This document shows, piece after piece, positions 25,252 through 33,540 of a stretch of DNA of 42,641 nucleotides. The stretch's first letter is position 1. Every line of letters starts with the position of its first letter. Origin of the DNA: Ardenticatenaceae bacterium (GTDB lineage Bacteria > Chloroflexota > Anaerolineae > Promineifilales > Promineifilaceae); assembly GCA_027054335.1 (NCBI GenBank), contig JALUPA010000023.1:1-42641 (forward strand). Reading direction: 5' to 3'. The notes beneath the pieces were generated by a model. It was not told the origin of the DNA. It was given only the letters and a program-made list of their open reading frames with translations, and searched no databases. A program made the translations under genes and the position numbers.

Positions 25252-26934
25252 ATGGCGCGTGAACATGAAATTGAATATTTGCGAACCATTGTAAACCAAT
25301 TGAAACAAAGAGTTGTTCAATTACAGGCGGAGAACACCCAACTGAAGGTCGAAAATGAGCAACTGAGAGTACAACTGGAAGTATACAAAGAAGACTTTAG
25401 ATCAGCGGCCGTTTCACGAGAGCAAATTTGGCGATGGTCCATCGTTATTTTGGTTGCCAGCCTGTTGTTCATTTTCTATTCGGTATTATTTCCGTTTGAC
25501 TTCTTCTCTAATTCGCATGTTTCTATTACCGAAAAATTGCACAGCTTCAGCTTCAACCTTGATGGTATTCGCGACTTCCCGCAGAACGTGTTGTTGTTTA
25601 TTCCGTTGGGATTTAGTCTGTCTGCTTTGTTTGGGGTACGGGGTTTAAGCCGCCAAAGGGTACTGATACTGACCCTCGCGGCTTGTTTCGGATTGTCATT
25701 GCTGATTGAGATTACGCAAACGTATTCTGCAGTGCGCTTTCCCACGATTACCGATGTGGTTGCCAATGTATTGGGTGCATTTCTGGGGGCGCGGTTGTTC
25801 GAGATGTGGGGTGAAAAACTGATAGGGTACGGAATCGTTCAAGTTGGCCGATTGCAACCGCATCTAACTTGGCATCGTTTGACAATTGCCCTTTTATCCT
25901 ACTTTGCTCTGATGCTAATTCTGACTTTGTATCTGACACAATTAACCAGCTTAGCAAATTGGGATACTTCTTACCCGCTATTACTAGGCAATGAGTTGAC
26001 TGACAACCGTGCTTGGCACGGAACAATAAGTCATGTGTTCCTGGCAGATCGGGTACTCTCCAATGAAGAAATTACGCGCTTATTTAACGGAGATGGACCA
26101 ACGGCCGTTGCTGGTGACGCGCTGCTGATTTTCCAGGATTTTACTGACGATGATCTAAATGGCAACTTCCCAGCAATGATCTGGCAAGGAGAGCCTGCCT
26201 TTGCTGAAGACGATGGTGGCATTGTATTAGGAATCAGGCATTGGTTGAAAAGTAATATGCCCGTAACAGAAGCATCACAAACATTAGCCGCTAATTCCCA
26301 GTTTACGTTGGAGGTTATTTTTACGCCCGACTGGCTGGAACAGAGTGGCCCGGCTCGCATTGTGTCCATCTCTCAAGATACAATTCACCGCAACCTGACG
26401 TTGGGACAGCAGGAAACCGATCTGGCGCTGCGCCTGCGCACGCCATTTACTGGGGAAAATGGCGTTAATCCGCAATTGGTCATCCCAAACTTCTTCACTG
26501 ATACCCGACCGCGACATATTGTCATTACCTACGATGGTACAACCGTACGCTTTTACTTGGACGATCCTAAAAATATCTATTATATTGAGCTCTCGCCAGC
26601 AGTAGCTTTTTACAGTTATTATCCGTCGGTGAAAGTCGAGCAGATACGCTTGCATGTAGGCAACATGTTCATCTTCATTTTGTTGTATGATGCAATGATT
26701 TTTGTGCCTTTGAGTGCTGTATTAGTGTTGCTGATGCGCCGGTCAACATGGTTAATTGTAGGGCAGATAATAGTGGTCGTAGCTATTATCATCGTCACTG
26801 TTATAACTTGGGAATGGGTATTGAGCCTGTTGATTGATGGCTATGCTTTGCGGCTAGACCGAGTCTTGCCAGCAACCGGTGTAGGTGTGGTTGCTTATTT
26901 TGTCTTAGCCGTTTGGTCGCGGGTCTGGTCTTAA
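25252..26934 (+). CDS. Coiled-coil / VanZ / LamG-like membrane protein
   Basis: Predicted 560-residue protein with an unusual order of parts. Residues 5-48 form a leucine-zipper-like coiled coil (heptads with L, I and V). Residues 58-190 are a VanZ-like membrane domain with helices at 60-82, 111-128, 137-155 and 166-182, and the hallmarks NVLLFIPLGFSL, LIEITQ and DVVANVLGAFLGARL. A further helix lies at about 208-230. Residues 240-470 look like a LamG / concanavalin fold outside the membrane (AWHGTISHVFLADRVLS, FTLEVIFTPDW, HIVITYDGTTVRFYLDD). The end has three more helices. VanZ proteins act at the envelope by an unclear mechanism; a sensor or anchor for surface glycan is my inference. Confidence 0.78.
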   Translation: MAREHEIEYLRTIVNQLKQRVVQLQAENTQLKVENEQLRVQLEVYKEDFRSAAVSREQIWRWSIVILVASLLFIFYSVLFPFDFFSNSHVSITEKLHSFSFNLDGIRDFPQNVLLFIPLGFSLSALFGVRGLSRQRVLILTLAACFGLSLLIEITQTYSAVRFPTITDVVANVLGAFLGARLFEMWGEKLIGYGIVQVGRLQPHLTWHRLTIALLSYFALMLILTLYLTQLTSLANWDTSYPLLLGNELTDNRAWHGTISHVFLADRVLSNEEITRLFNGDGPTAVAGDALLIFQDFTDDDLNGNFPAMIWQGEPAFAEDDGGIVLGIRHWLKSNMPVTEASQTLAANSQFTLEVIFTPDWLEQSGPARIVSISQDTIHRNLTLGQQETDLALRLRTPFTGENGVNPQLVIPNFFTDTRPRHIVITYDGTTVRFYLDDPKNIYYIELSPAVAFYSYYPSVKVEQIRLHVGNMFIFILLYDAMIFVPLSAVLVLLMRRSTWLIVGQIIVVVAIIIVTVITWEWVLSLLIDGYALRLDRVLPATGVGVVAYFVLAVWSRVWS

Positions 26935-26975
26935 ATAGTTCAGTTTCATCATCTGTTTATGGGGAAGGAAAATAG

Positions 26976-28202
26976 ATGGCCGAGAAACGTTTTGCTCTAC
27001 TTTGCCAACACTTTTATCCGGAAATGGTTTCAACCGGAATGCATATGACAGAGTTGGCCGAACGATTAACTGAATTGGGCTGGCAAATAACAGTATACTG
27101 TGCCCGACCCAGTTGGGGATCAGAAAGCGGAACTGTTCCCCGGACAATGAATTATAAGGGAATCGAGATCATCAGAGTGGCAACAGTTGGCGATCAGAAA
27201 AAGAACCTCCCTTCCCGAGCCTTGTTTGCACTTTCATTCTTAATATCCGTTTCTCTGTTACTGTGGCGTCATCGAAAAGCTTTTCCCGGTGTTGTTGTAA
27301 CGACCAATCCTCCTTTCTTAGGATTGGTTGGTTGGCTGTTTTCTTCCCTTTTTCGTCTACCGTATCTCTTGATTATCTATGATATCTATCCTGAGATAGT
27401 GGTAAATCTAGGGGTGCTGACGTCCAATTCCATTATTACCAAGGGGTGGTATCGGATAACGCAACTGATCTTTCGGAAAGCGGCCGTTTTGGTCGTTATT
27501 GGGCGGGATATGGAGCAAATTGTAAAGAGTAAATTGCCGGAGCATTTGCATGGCCGTATCAACCTCATTCCCAACTGGTCTGACGAAAGACGAGTAAAGC
27601 CAGTGCCGAAAAATGAAAACCAGTTTCGCCATGAGCAAGGAATCAACGGTATTTTTGTCGTCCAATATGCCGGCCGGATGGGGCGAACCCATAATCTTGA
27701 GCCAGTCATAGAAGCAGCCCGGCATCTGTCCGGAGAAAACATCTTATTCCAATTTGTGGGAGATGGGGCCAAAAAGACAAAGCTCCAAAATCTGGCGGCT
27801 GATTATAACCTGCCCAACGTACAGTTCTTGCCTTATCAGCCTATGAAACGTTTGGCCGAAATGCTATCTGCCGCCGATCTTGCTCTGGTATGCCTGGATC
27901 ATGCTTTTACGGGGTTGAGCGTTCCCAGCAAGACGTATGGAATTATGGCTAGTGGAACGCCAATTCTCGGCTTTGTTCAACCTGATAGCGAGATTGGGCA
28001 AATGATCACCGAAGAAAATTGTGGATTAGTTTTATCGAATCCAACGGCTGAACAGATTTCTAGTGCTATGCGTATTTTTATTCATGAACCAGATCAGGTA
28101 GAGGTAATGAGCATAAATGGACGCAAGGCATTTCTGACTAAGTATACCTTATCTCATGCAGCGTCCGCTTATGATATTGCGTTAAAAAATATGATCCATT
28201 AA
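26976..28202 (+). CDS. Family 4 glycosyltransferase (WbuB-like)
   Basis: Predicted 408-residue GT-B glycosyltransferase. The N-terminus CQHFYPEMVSTGMHMTELAE resembles the WbuB / fucosamine-transferase group, with VVVTTNPPFLGLVGWL and YDIYPEIVVNLG. The donor domain has NLIPNWSDERRVKP, VVQYAGRMGRTHNLEPVIEAA, FQFVGDGAKKTKLQ and the donor site SVPSKTYGIMASGTPILGF. ATG 26976 has AAGGAAA upstream. It is the last gene of the AT-rich segment; 514 bases without a gene follow. Confidence 0.92.
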   Translation: MAEKRFALLCQHFYPEMVSTGMHMTELAERLTELGWQITVYCARPSWGSESGTVPRTMNYKGIEIIRVATVGDQKKNLPSRALFALSFLISVSLLLWRHRKAFPGVVVTTNPPFLGLVGWLFSSLFRLPYLLIIYDIYPEIVVNLGVLTSNSIITKGWYRITQLIFRKAAVLVVIGRDMEQIVKSKLPEHLHGRINLIPNWSDERRVKPVPKNENQFRHEQGINGIFVVQYAGRMGRTHNLEPVIEAARHLSGENILFQFVGDGAKKTKLQNLAADYNLPNVQFLPYQPMKRLAEMLSAADLALVCLDHAFTGLSVPSKTYGIMASGTPILGFVQPDSEIGQMITEENCGLVLSNPTAEQISSAMRIFIHEPDQVEVMSINGRKAFLTKYTLSHAASAYDIALKNMIH

Positions 28203-28716
28203 GTGTGGGGTTCATTGATTTTAGCAATGTTCATCAGATTGTTGTGGTTCCCAAACGGCGTATCGGGTATCTAATTCTGTGCCAGCGCAACTATTCTCAA
28301 TTGACGTCATAAAGCAAGAAGCAAATCCAGCATATCCGAAAGGAATATTGAAACCATTGTACTGTACTCTTTCCATGTGAACCCTAACGTTCAAGAGATG
28401 GCTCTACATTTTCAGGAGATGTTGAGCGCGTCATATTGATTGTTTCATGGAGACGGCCGTGCTGCCAAACGTATAGTTCAAATTTGCCTTCAATTACTGC
28501 AATAAACCTTGCATTATCCCCTCGTCGTTACCTTAAGGCAGTAGTAAACGCATAACAATTGTGTCTCTCGTGGAATGATATTAGTGCATTGGTCTGTTGC
28601 TGCATACGCTAATCATTGTAGAGAAGGCCAAGCTTGAGGGCTTTATGATCTCAATGTGGGGACGTGTGAGAATCCTGGCCACAAATTTTTTCTGGAATTA
28701 GCTACGAGGTTAGACG
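28203..28716. other. Long intergenic region before the WbaP/kinase pair
   Basis: None of the frames in this 514-base stretch gives a recognisable protein; all are broken by stops. One ACGGCCGT copy lies near 28452. I found no long inverted repeat, and no promoter that I would defend. By position it should contain the promoter of the sugar-transferase / kinase pair and the right edge of the AT-rich segment. Confidence 0.5.
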
Positions 28717-30186
28717 ATGAGTATCCAGTCAAACAAGCAAGTTCTAAATGAAGTAACTGGCGGGACGCTAAAAAACAGAAAATTTGAGAAAAAACTGGAA
28801 CTGTTTCGTTTTCCTTTTTCGGAACGCCGGGCATTGCTGCTTGGCGTAGACATGATATTGGTGGTAACGGCCGTGTTTCTGGCCCTGGTTATGTGGCAAA
28901 GACAAGACGGCGCCGTCACCAACATAATTCGCACCCATTGGTACTGGTTTCCCCTTATCCTGCTTAGTTGGATTGGCCTCTCCTGGTTAAACGATCTCTA
29001 CGATATTCCTTCAGCCAACCGTAAAACATTGACTGCGTCCCGCGTATTCACGGTCAGCATTCTCCTTCTTCTGGTATACATAGTCATCTTCTTTTTCAAC
29101 AAAGAATCATTGCCCCGCCTTTTCTTCATGGCTGCTATATTTTTTGCCGCTACAACCATTACTCTTTGGCGTTGGACTTATGCTATTGTGTTTAGCACCC
29201 TGCCTTTTCGCCACCGTGTAATCATTGTGGGCCGAAATGAAAGAGGTAAAACTATTGCTAACGCTTTAGAACATGAACCCTTGATAAATTACGAAGTGAT
29301 GGGCTTTGTTGACAACACCTGTGATGGTTCAGATCGTTCTGATAACGGCCTGCCCCTGTTAGGTAGAGAAAAAGACCTACTGAAGTTGACGGAAGAGTAC
29401 AAAGTCCACGAAGTTGTTGTAGCCATCGAGCGCAATCTGGAAAAAGATCTTTTCTTTTGGCTGGTCGAATGTCAGGCTCTGGGCGTTAAAGTTTCCTGGA
29501 TGCCTGATCTTTATGAGAAAATCTGCCGCCGCGTTCCTATTCAACACGTTGATCCTTCCTGGGCTTTATATGCCATGCAGGATAAATCATTTTTTTACAG
29601 AGTGCAGGCCATTGGCAAACGGCTGCTGGATTTATTCCTGATTTTTCTGGCCTCGCCGCTGATAATTTTTGTCATTCCCGTTATTGCCATTGCCGTACGT
29701 TGGGATTCACCCGGCCCTGTCTTTTACCGGCAGGTGCGTTGCGGTTTGGCCGGTAAAAAATTTTACATTTACAAATTCCGCACCATGACCACCGACGCAG
29801 AAAAAGACGGCCGGGCCAGATGGGCACAAAAAAACGATCCGCGCATTACCCGTATCGGCCGTTTTTTACGCAAGTCACGGTTGGATGAATTACCTCAGCT
29901 TTACAATGTTTTGCGGGGTGAAATGAGCATAGTTGGGCCGCGTCCGGAACGGCCGGAATTTATTGCCAGACTGGAAGAGAAGATTCCCTACTACCGTACC
30001 CGGCTGATTGTTAAACCGGGTATTACCGGTTGGGCGCAAGTGCATTATGATTATGGCAACACTATAGAAGATGGGTTGATAAAATTACAATATGATTTTT
30101 ATTACATTCGCTATCAATCCTTTGCCTTGGACATCTATATAATGTTTCGCACGGTCGGTGTTCTGTTTCGGCTGAAAGGCACATAA
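28717..30186 (+). CDS. Undecaprenyl-phosphate sugar phosphotransferase (WbaP/WcaJ type)
   Basis: Predicted 489-residue polyprenyl glycosylphosphotransferase that starts repeat-unit synthesis by moving a hexose-1-phosphate onto undecaprenyl phosphate. Four membrane helices lie at about residues 38-60, 76-95, 108-127 and 134-153. A CoA-binding-like Rossmann domain follows (RVIIVGRNERGK, residues 167-178). A fifth hydrophobic segment lies at 303-328. The catalytic domain has YKFRTM, SRLDELPQLYNVLRGEMSIV (Asp390-Glu391), GPRPERP and KPGITGWAQV. All family hallmarks are intact. ATG 28717 follows GAGGT. It is 21 bases upstream of the kinase gene. Confidence 0.95.
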   Translation: MSIQSNKQVLNEVTGGTLKNRKFEKKLELFRFPFSERRALLLGVDMILVVTAVFLALVMWQRQDGAVTNIIRTHWYWFPLILLSWIGLSWLNDLYDIPSANRKTLTASRVFTVSILLLLVYIVIFFFNKESLPRLFFMAAIFFAATTITLWRWTYAIVFSTLPFRHRVIIVGRNERGKTIANALEHEPLINYEVMGFVDNTCDGSDRSDNGLPLLGREKDLLKLTEEYKVHEVVVAIERNLEKDLFFWLVECQALGVKVSWMPDLYEKICRRVPIQHVDPSWALYAMQDKSFFYRVQAIGKRLLDLFLIFLASPLIIFVIPVIAIAVRWDSPGPVFYRQVRCGLAGKKFYIYKFRTMTTDAEKDGRARWAQKNDPRITRIGRFLRKSRLDELPQLYNVLRGEMSIVGPRPERPEFIARLEEKIPYYRTRLIVKPGITGWAQVHYDYGNTIEDGLIKLQYDFYYIRYQSFALDIYIMFRTVGVLFRLKGT

Positions 30187-30207
30187 CAAGTACAAAGGAG
30201 AACTGAA

Positions 30208-31851
30208 ATGGATGATTTTGTTGAACTTAAACAATACGTATCTATCATTCTAAAACGATGGTGGGTGATTGTACTGGCGCTTATTGTGGCGGTAGCTTTG
30301 GGATACGGTTACACGCAAAGGCAACCGCGTGTTTATGAAGCGACTGCCAGTATTCTGGTGGGTCAATCTATTCAGGCCACTGACGTTAATCGTGCTGAGA
30401 TTCAGGTCAGTGAACAACTGGCAGAAACTTATGCTGCTTTAGCCCGCCGGGAACCTGTCCTACAAGGCGCTGTGGAAGAATTGGGATTGGATATGAATTG
30501 GCAGGGTTTGCGCGGCCGTGTCTCTGCCAAAATTGTGCCGGGTACTCAATTGGTTGAAGTGACCGTTGTTGCTCCCTCACCAGAAGAAGCCCGTCTTATT
30601 GCTGATGCAGTGGCTCGCCAGCTTGTCCTTCTTAGCCCTACTAATTTGCAAAATGAGGAATCTTTACAGACTGTCGCCTTTATCGAGCAACGTCTGGAAA
30701 CTTTGCAAGCCAAAATTGAAGATGGACAACAGCGTCTGGAAGAATTGGAAGCGACGGATGTGGCCGGTTTGTCAGCTGATGAAGTAGCCCAACTGGAAAA
30801 GGAAATCAGTACTATACAGAATTTGATTTCTGACTGGGATCAGAATTATGCTCAGTTGTTGGCTTTTGTGAATGGGCAGCAATCTTCTAATTATCTTAAA
30901 ATAATTGAAGAGGCTCAAGGCAGTCTTAAGCCCAAGTCACCAAATATCCAATTGAACATGATGGTTTCTATTATCATTGGTTTAGCCTTGGGGCTGGCGT
31001 TGGTGTTCGTTCTGGAGCATTTGGATGACACAGTTAAGGTGACTGACGACATGGGGCAAATGTTTGGCCTTATACCGTTAGGTGCTGTCCGAAAAAGCAA
31101 GGACAAAGAATATTCTAAAGCACTTATTACTTCCCAGGACCGATTCTCTCCTGACTCTGAAGCTTACCGGATGATTCGTAGTAATATCCAGTTTATGTCG
31201 GTCGATGGCCCTGGGAAGTCTATGCTGGTGACTAGCGCGGTGCGCGGCGAAGGGAAAAGCCGGATTGTAGCTAATTTGGGTGTGGTGTTGGCTCAGGCCG
31301 GTCTGAAAACAATTATTGTAGACACTGATTTGCGCCGGCCGGTGCAGCAAGAGATATTCGATTTGCCTAATCAGAACGGCTTGACCGAATTGCTGCGCAA
31401 ACCGAATTTGGCGGCCAGCGAGTTTTTGGCAAACACCCACATTCCGGGACTTCAGGTGTTGACCAGCGGTGTTTTGCCGCCCAACCCCTCGGAGTTGGTG
31501 GGTTCGCAGCGGATGCAGCAGGTGATGGCTGAATTGTCGGATATGGCCGATATGGTGATTTATGACAGCCCGCCGGTTGTGATTGTGGCTGACGCGGCTG
31601 TTTTGGCGAAGCAGGTGGCCGGTGTTGTCCTGGTGGTTGAAGTGGATAAGACCAGGCGAGACGTGGTGAACCAAGCTATCTTTAATCTACAACAGGCGGA
31701 GGCCAATGTATATGGCGTTGTCTTGAATCGTGTGTCCAAGAAGCGGCATAGTTATTATTATCAGGGATACTATTACAAGCAGGATGCAGAGGGGTATTCT
31801 AATCAGGCGGGTAATAAAACTTGGCGAAAATGGCTGCACTTAAGCCGGTAA
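30208..31851 (+). CDS. Wzz/BY-kinase fusion: polysaccharide tyrosine autokinase
   Basis: Predicted 547-residue co-polymerase and tyrosine autokinase controlling chain length and export. The Wzz part has a first helix at about residue 19-35 and a periplasmic-side region with a coiled coil at about 155-215. The second helix is at about 252-270. The kinase has Walker A SAVRGEGKS (343-351), Walker A' TIIVDTDLRR (368-377) and Walker B MVIYDSPP (449-456). The tail carries a tyrosine cluster, SYYYQGYYYKQDAEGY (515-530, seven Tyr), the autophosphorylation site. The one-chain form is like Wzc but belongs here to an apparently monoderm organism. AAGGAG precedes ATG 30208. A terminator follows. Confidence 0.93.
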   Translation: MDDFVELKQYVSIILKRWWVIVLALIVAVALGYGYTQRQPRVYEATASILVGQSIQATDVNRAEIQVSEQLAETYAALARREPVLQGAVEELGLDMNWQGLRGRVSAKIVPGTQLVEVTVVAPSPEEARLIADAVARQLVLLSPTNLQNEESLQTVAFIEQRLETLQAKIEDGQQRLEELEATDVAGLSADEVAQLEKEISTIQNLISDWDQNYAQLLAFVNGQQSSNYLKIIEEAQGSLKPKSPNIQLNMMVSIIIGLALGLALVFVLEHLDDTVKVTDDMGQMFGLIPLGAVRKSKDKEYSKALITSQDRFSPDSEAYRMIRSNIQFMSVDGPGKSMLVTSAVRGEGKSRIVANLGVVLAQAGLKTIIVDTDLRRPVQQEIFDLPNQNGLTELLRKPNLAASEFLANTHIPGLQVLTSGVLPPNPSELVGSQRMQQVMAELSDMADMVIYDSPPVVIVADAAVLAKQVAGVVLVVEVDKTRRDVVNQAIFNLQQAEANVYGVVLNRVSKKRHSYYYQGYYYKQDAEGYSNQAGNKTWRKWLHLSR

Positions 31852-31887
31852 ATGACGTTGGTAACAAAACCGGTTAGTTAAATGATG

Positions 31888-31917
31888 GCCCTGGGCGTTG
31901 TGTCTGGGGCTTTTTTT
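31888..31917 (+). terminator. Rho-independent terminator after the kinase gene
   Basis: GCCCTGG (from 31888) can pair with CTGGGGC (ending 31910) over a nine-base loop, with one or two non-canonical pairs, and is followed at once by seven T. It lies 37 bases after the kinase stop, where the end of the glycan transcript is expected. Confidence 0.7.
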
Positions 31918-31999
31918 ATTCCTGCTAACATTTCACGGGGCTTTTATGCTATTGGCGTTGCCCAGAAAGTACAATCTATCTGGCAGATATTTTAGGTCA

Positions 32000-32035
32000 G
32001 TTTCTTACCGCATTTTTATCTGTGTGGTAAGAAAC
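32000..32035. repeat. Perfect 10-base inverted repeat before the Y1-like gene
   Basis: GTTTCTTACC (32000-32009) and GGTAAGAAAC (32026-32035) are exact reverse complements separated by 16 bases. The pair ends 35 bases before ATG 32071. It may be an operator, a stem in the leader mRNA, or a recognition hairpin for the protein encoded downstream. Confidence 0.7.
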
Positions 32036-32070
32036 AGAGGCTACCAACTCTATGTCGGAAAAAGGTGTAA

Positions 32071-33216
32071 ATGATTGTGACAATCAGGCATATTTTGATT
32101 TTGGAATCGGATGAGACTTTTGCTGTTCGCCTGGTTCGAGCGTTAAAGAAGATTGACTCGTTTACAGTTGTGGTCGTGCCTACGGTGAAGGAGGCGTGCC
32201 TGCATCTGGTTCAGGGTCGGCAAGACCTGGCTTTTATTCCGGTAGCGGAGGGGGCCAAGATTATTCGTTCTTTGCGGGCAGTGCAGCCTGATTTGCGGTT
32301 AGTTTTGGTCACGCCGCGGGCCGAGGTGGAAATTCCAGAGACATATGCCGGCAAGGTGCAGGGGGTGTTGATTAAATCTTTGCTGAATGTGGAACTAACG
32401 GCCGTACTGCGACAGGTAGAGGAACGGCCGTATCTCATTCCCCCTAACGAGCAAGAAGCCATTGCCCAACACCCTTCACTGGATACCGGTTTGTTGACCA
32501 ACACGCTGCATCAGGCGAATTTGGGGCGGCTTATCCACACGGCCGTATTCTCCCACGACGTCCAATTACTGGCCCATTGGGGTGAACTGACCGGCAGTGA
32601 AGCGGCGGCTATTGCCCACTTTGTGGGCCGGGGTTGGGCAGACTTTTCCGGCATTTCCCGTGTGCAATTTTTCCACTTGCCTGTGCGTACCGGCGATCAG
32701 CTTTTATATACCCAGTCAATCAATGAAGAAGATTATTTACTGACCCTGGTCGCTTTGCCAGAAACTCCCATCAGCGAACTGCGACATCAGGCGCGGCGGC
32801 TGGGCCGCAAGCTGGCCAACGTGGTGCAGGGACAGGAACCGCCACCGACAAATTTGCTGGGACACAATAGGTACGACGACCGCACCTCATACGCTATCGT
32901 CTGGCGGGCTGTAGCTCCTTTGCCTTCCTCGTTGCACATCCCCTTGCGCCGCGTGCTAGGGCGGTTGGCAGTGGAAAATGCCTGTATCCTGACGCACACG
33001 AGGGTGAAGGTGGATATGGTGCATCTGGTCGTAACTTGCCCGCCGGGGCGGGATAGCACCTGGGCTGCCTGGCTCTTCAAAAACGGTTCCGAGCAAATCA
33101 TCCAGCAAGAATATGGCATTATGGCGCGCCTCTGGGAAACAGGTTATTATGCCGTAGAATCGGACGATCCTTTGGCAGAAGCAGAGTTAAATCTATTTCT
33201 GGAAAAGGAAATATAG
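32071..33216 (+). CDS. Pseudo-receiver / roadblock-like / degenerate Y1 transposase-like protein
   Basis: Predicted 381-residue protein that I read as three modules. Residues 5-118 have a receiver-domain pattern (HILILESDETF, DLAFIPV, RLVLVTP, GVLIKS with Lys102), but the phosphoacceptor Asp position is Pro57. Residues 140-250 look like a roadblock/LC7 fold (LGRLIHTAVFSHDVQLLAHW, SEAAAIAHFVGRGW, LTLVALPETPISELRHQARR). Residues 270-381 follow the IS200/IS605 Y1 transposase pattern: SYAIVW, VDMVHLVVTCPP, LWETGYYA and a final helix LNLFLEKE. The HUH motif is reduced to M-V-H (His318), and the catalytic Y..Q of the last helix is Phe376 and Glu380. It should therefore be inactive as a nuclease; nucleic-acid hairpin binding is inferred. 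AAGGTG precedes ATG 32071. Confidence 0.55.
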   Translation: MIVTIRHILILESDETFAVRLVRALKKIDSFTVVVVPTVKEACLHLVQGRQDLAFIPVAEGAKIIRSLRAVQPDLRLVLVTPRAEVEIPETYAGKVQGVLIKSLLNVELTAVLRQVEERPYLIPPNEQEAIAQHPSLDTGLLTNTLHQANLGRLIHTAVFSHDVQLLAHWGELTGSEAAAIAHFVGRGWADFSGISRVQFFHLPVRTGDQLLYTQSINEEDYLLTLVALPETPISELRHQARRLGRKLANVVQGQEPPPTNLLGHNRYDDRTSYAIVWRAVAPLPSSLHIPLRRVLGRLAVENACILTHTRVKVDMVHLVVTCPPGRDSTWAAWLFKNGSEQIIQQEYGIMARLWETGYYAVESDDPLAEAELNLFLEKEI

Positions 33217-33254
33217 TGTATTACGTACCGATTTACGCAGAGTGATTTGAAAAC

Positions 33255-33284
33255 TTGACAAACTTTCCCCTTCTGGCACACAAT
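33255..33284 (+). promoter_or_regulatory. Candidate sigma-A promoter for the toxin-antitoxin genes
   Basis: TTGACA at 33255-33260 is followed after 18 bases by CACAAT at 33279-33284. The predicted transcript would begin only a few bases before the GGAGG at 33291-33295, leaving a very short leader, so the -10 assignment may be off by some bases. Confidence 0.5.
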
Positions 33285-33300
33285 ATGGCTGGAGGTAAAA

Positions 33301-33540
33301 ATGAGTTCAACAGTTACGCTTGACGAAGTATTAACATTGGCGCATCAACTTTCATCGGTGGATAAAGTGCGTCTTATTGAGTGGATTGCGCCTCAACTTG
33401 AACGGGAATTGCAAACGTCGGCAGCGCAAAAGCCCCGCAAGTCCTTGCGTGGCTTGTGGCAGGGGCTGAATATCACTGAAGATGAGATTAGTGAAATGCG
33501 GCAAGATATGTGGGGCGAGTTTCCCCGTGAGGATATTTGA
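33301..33540 (+). CDS. Small antitoxin-like protein of a VapBC-type pair
   Basis: Predicted 79-residue protein. The first half (VTLDEVLTLAHQLSSVDKVRLIEWI) is the helical pattern of short antitoxins paired with PIN toxins in cyanobacteria and Chloroflexota. The second half (RGLWQGLNITEDEISEMRQDMWGEF) is the typical toxin-binding tail. A strong GGAGG precedes ATG 33301. The stop overlaps the ATG of the PIN gene as ATGA. The family name is uncertain because such short antitoxins diverge strongly; the pairing is the main evidence. Confidence 0.78.
   Translation: MSSTVTLDEVLTLAHQLSSVDKVRLIEWIAPQLERELQTSAAQKPRKSLRGLWQGLNITEDEISEMRQDMWGEFPREDI

Noticed and set aside
28203-28716. Decayed gene in the gap before the sugar transferase
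   Set aside because: All frames contain several stops and none of the fragments resembles a known protein, so I cannot support a remnant.
32724-33216. C-terminal part of the Y1-like gene as an active IS200 insertion
   Set aside because: The reading frame is continuous with the upstream domains, the HUH and catalytic Tyr positions are changed, and no IS ends flank it.
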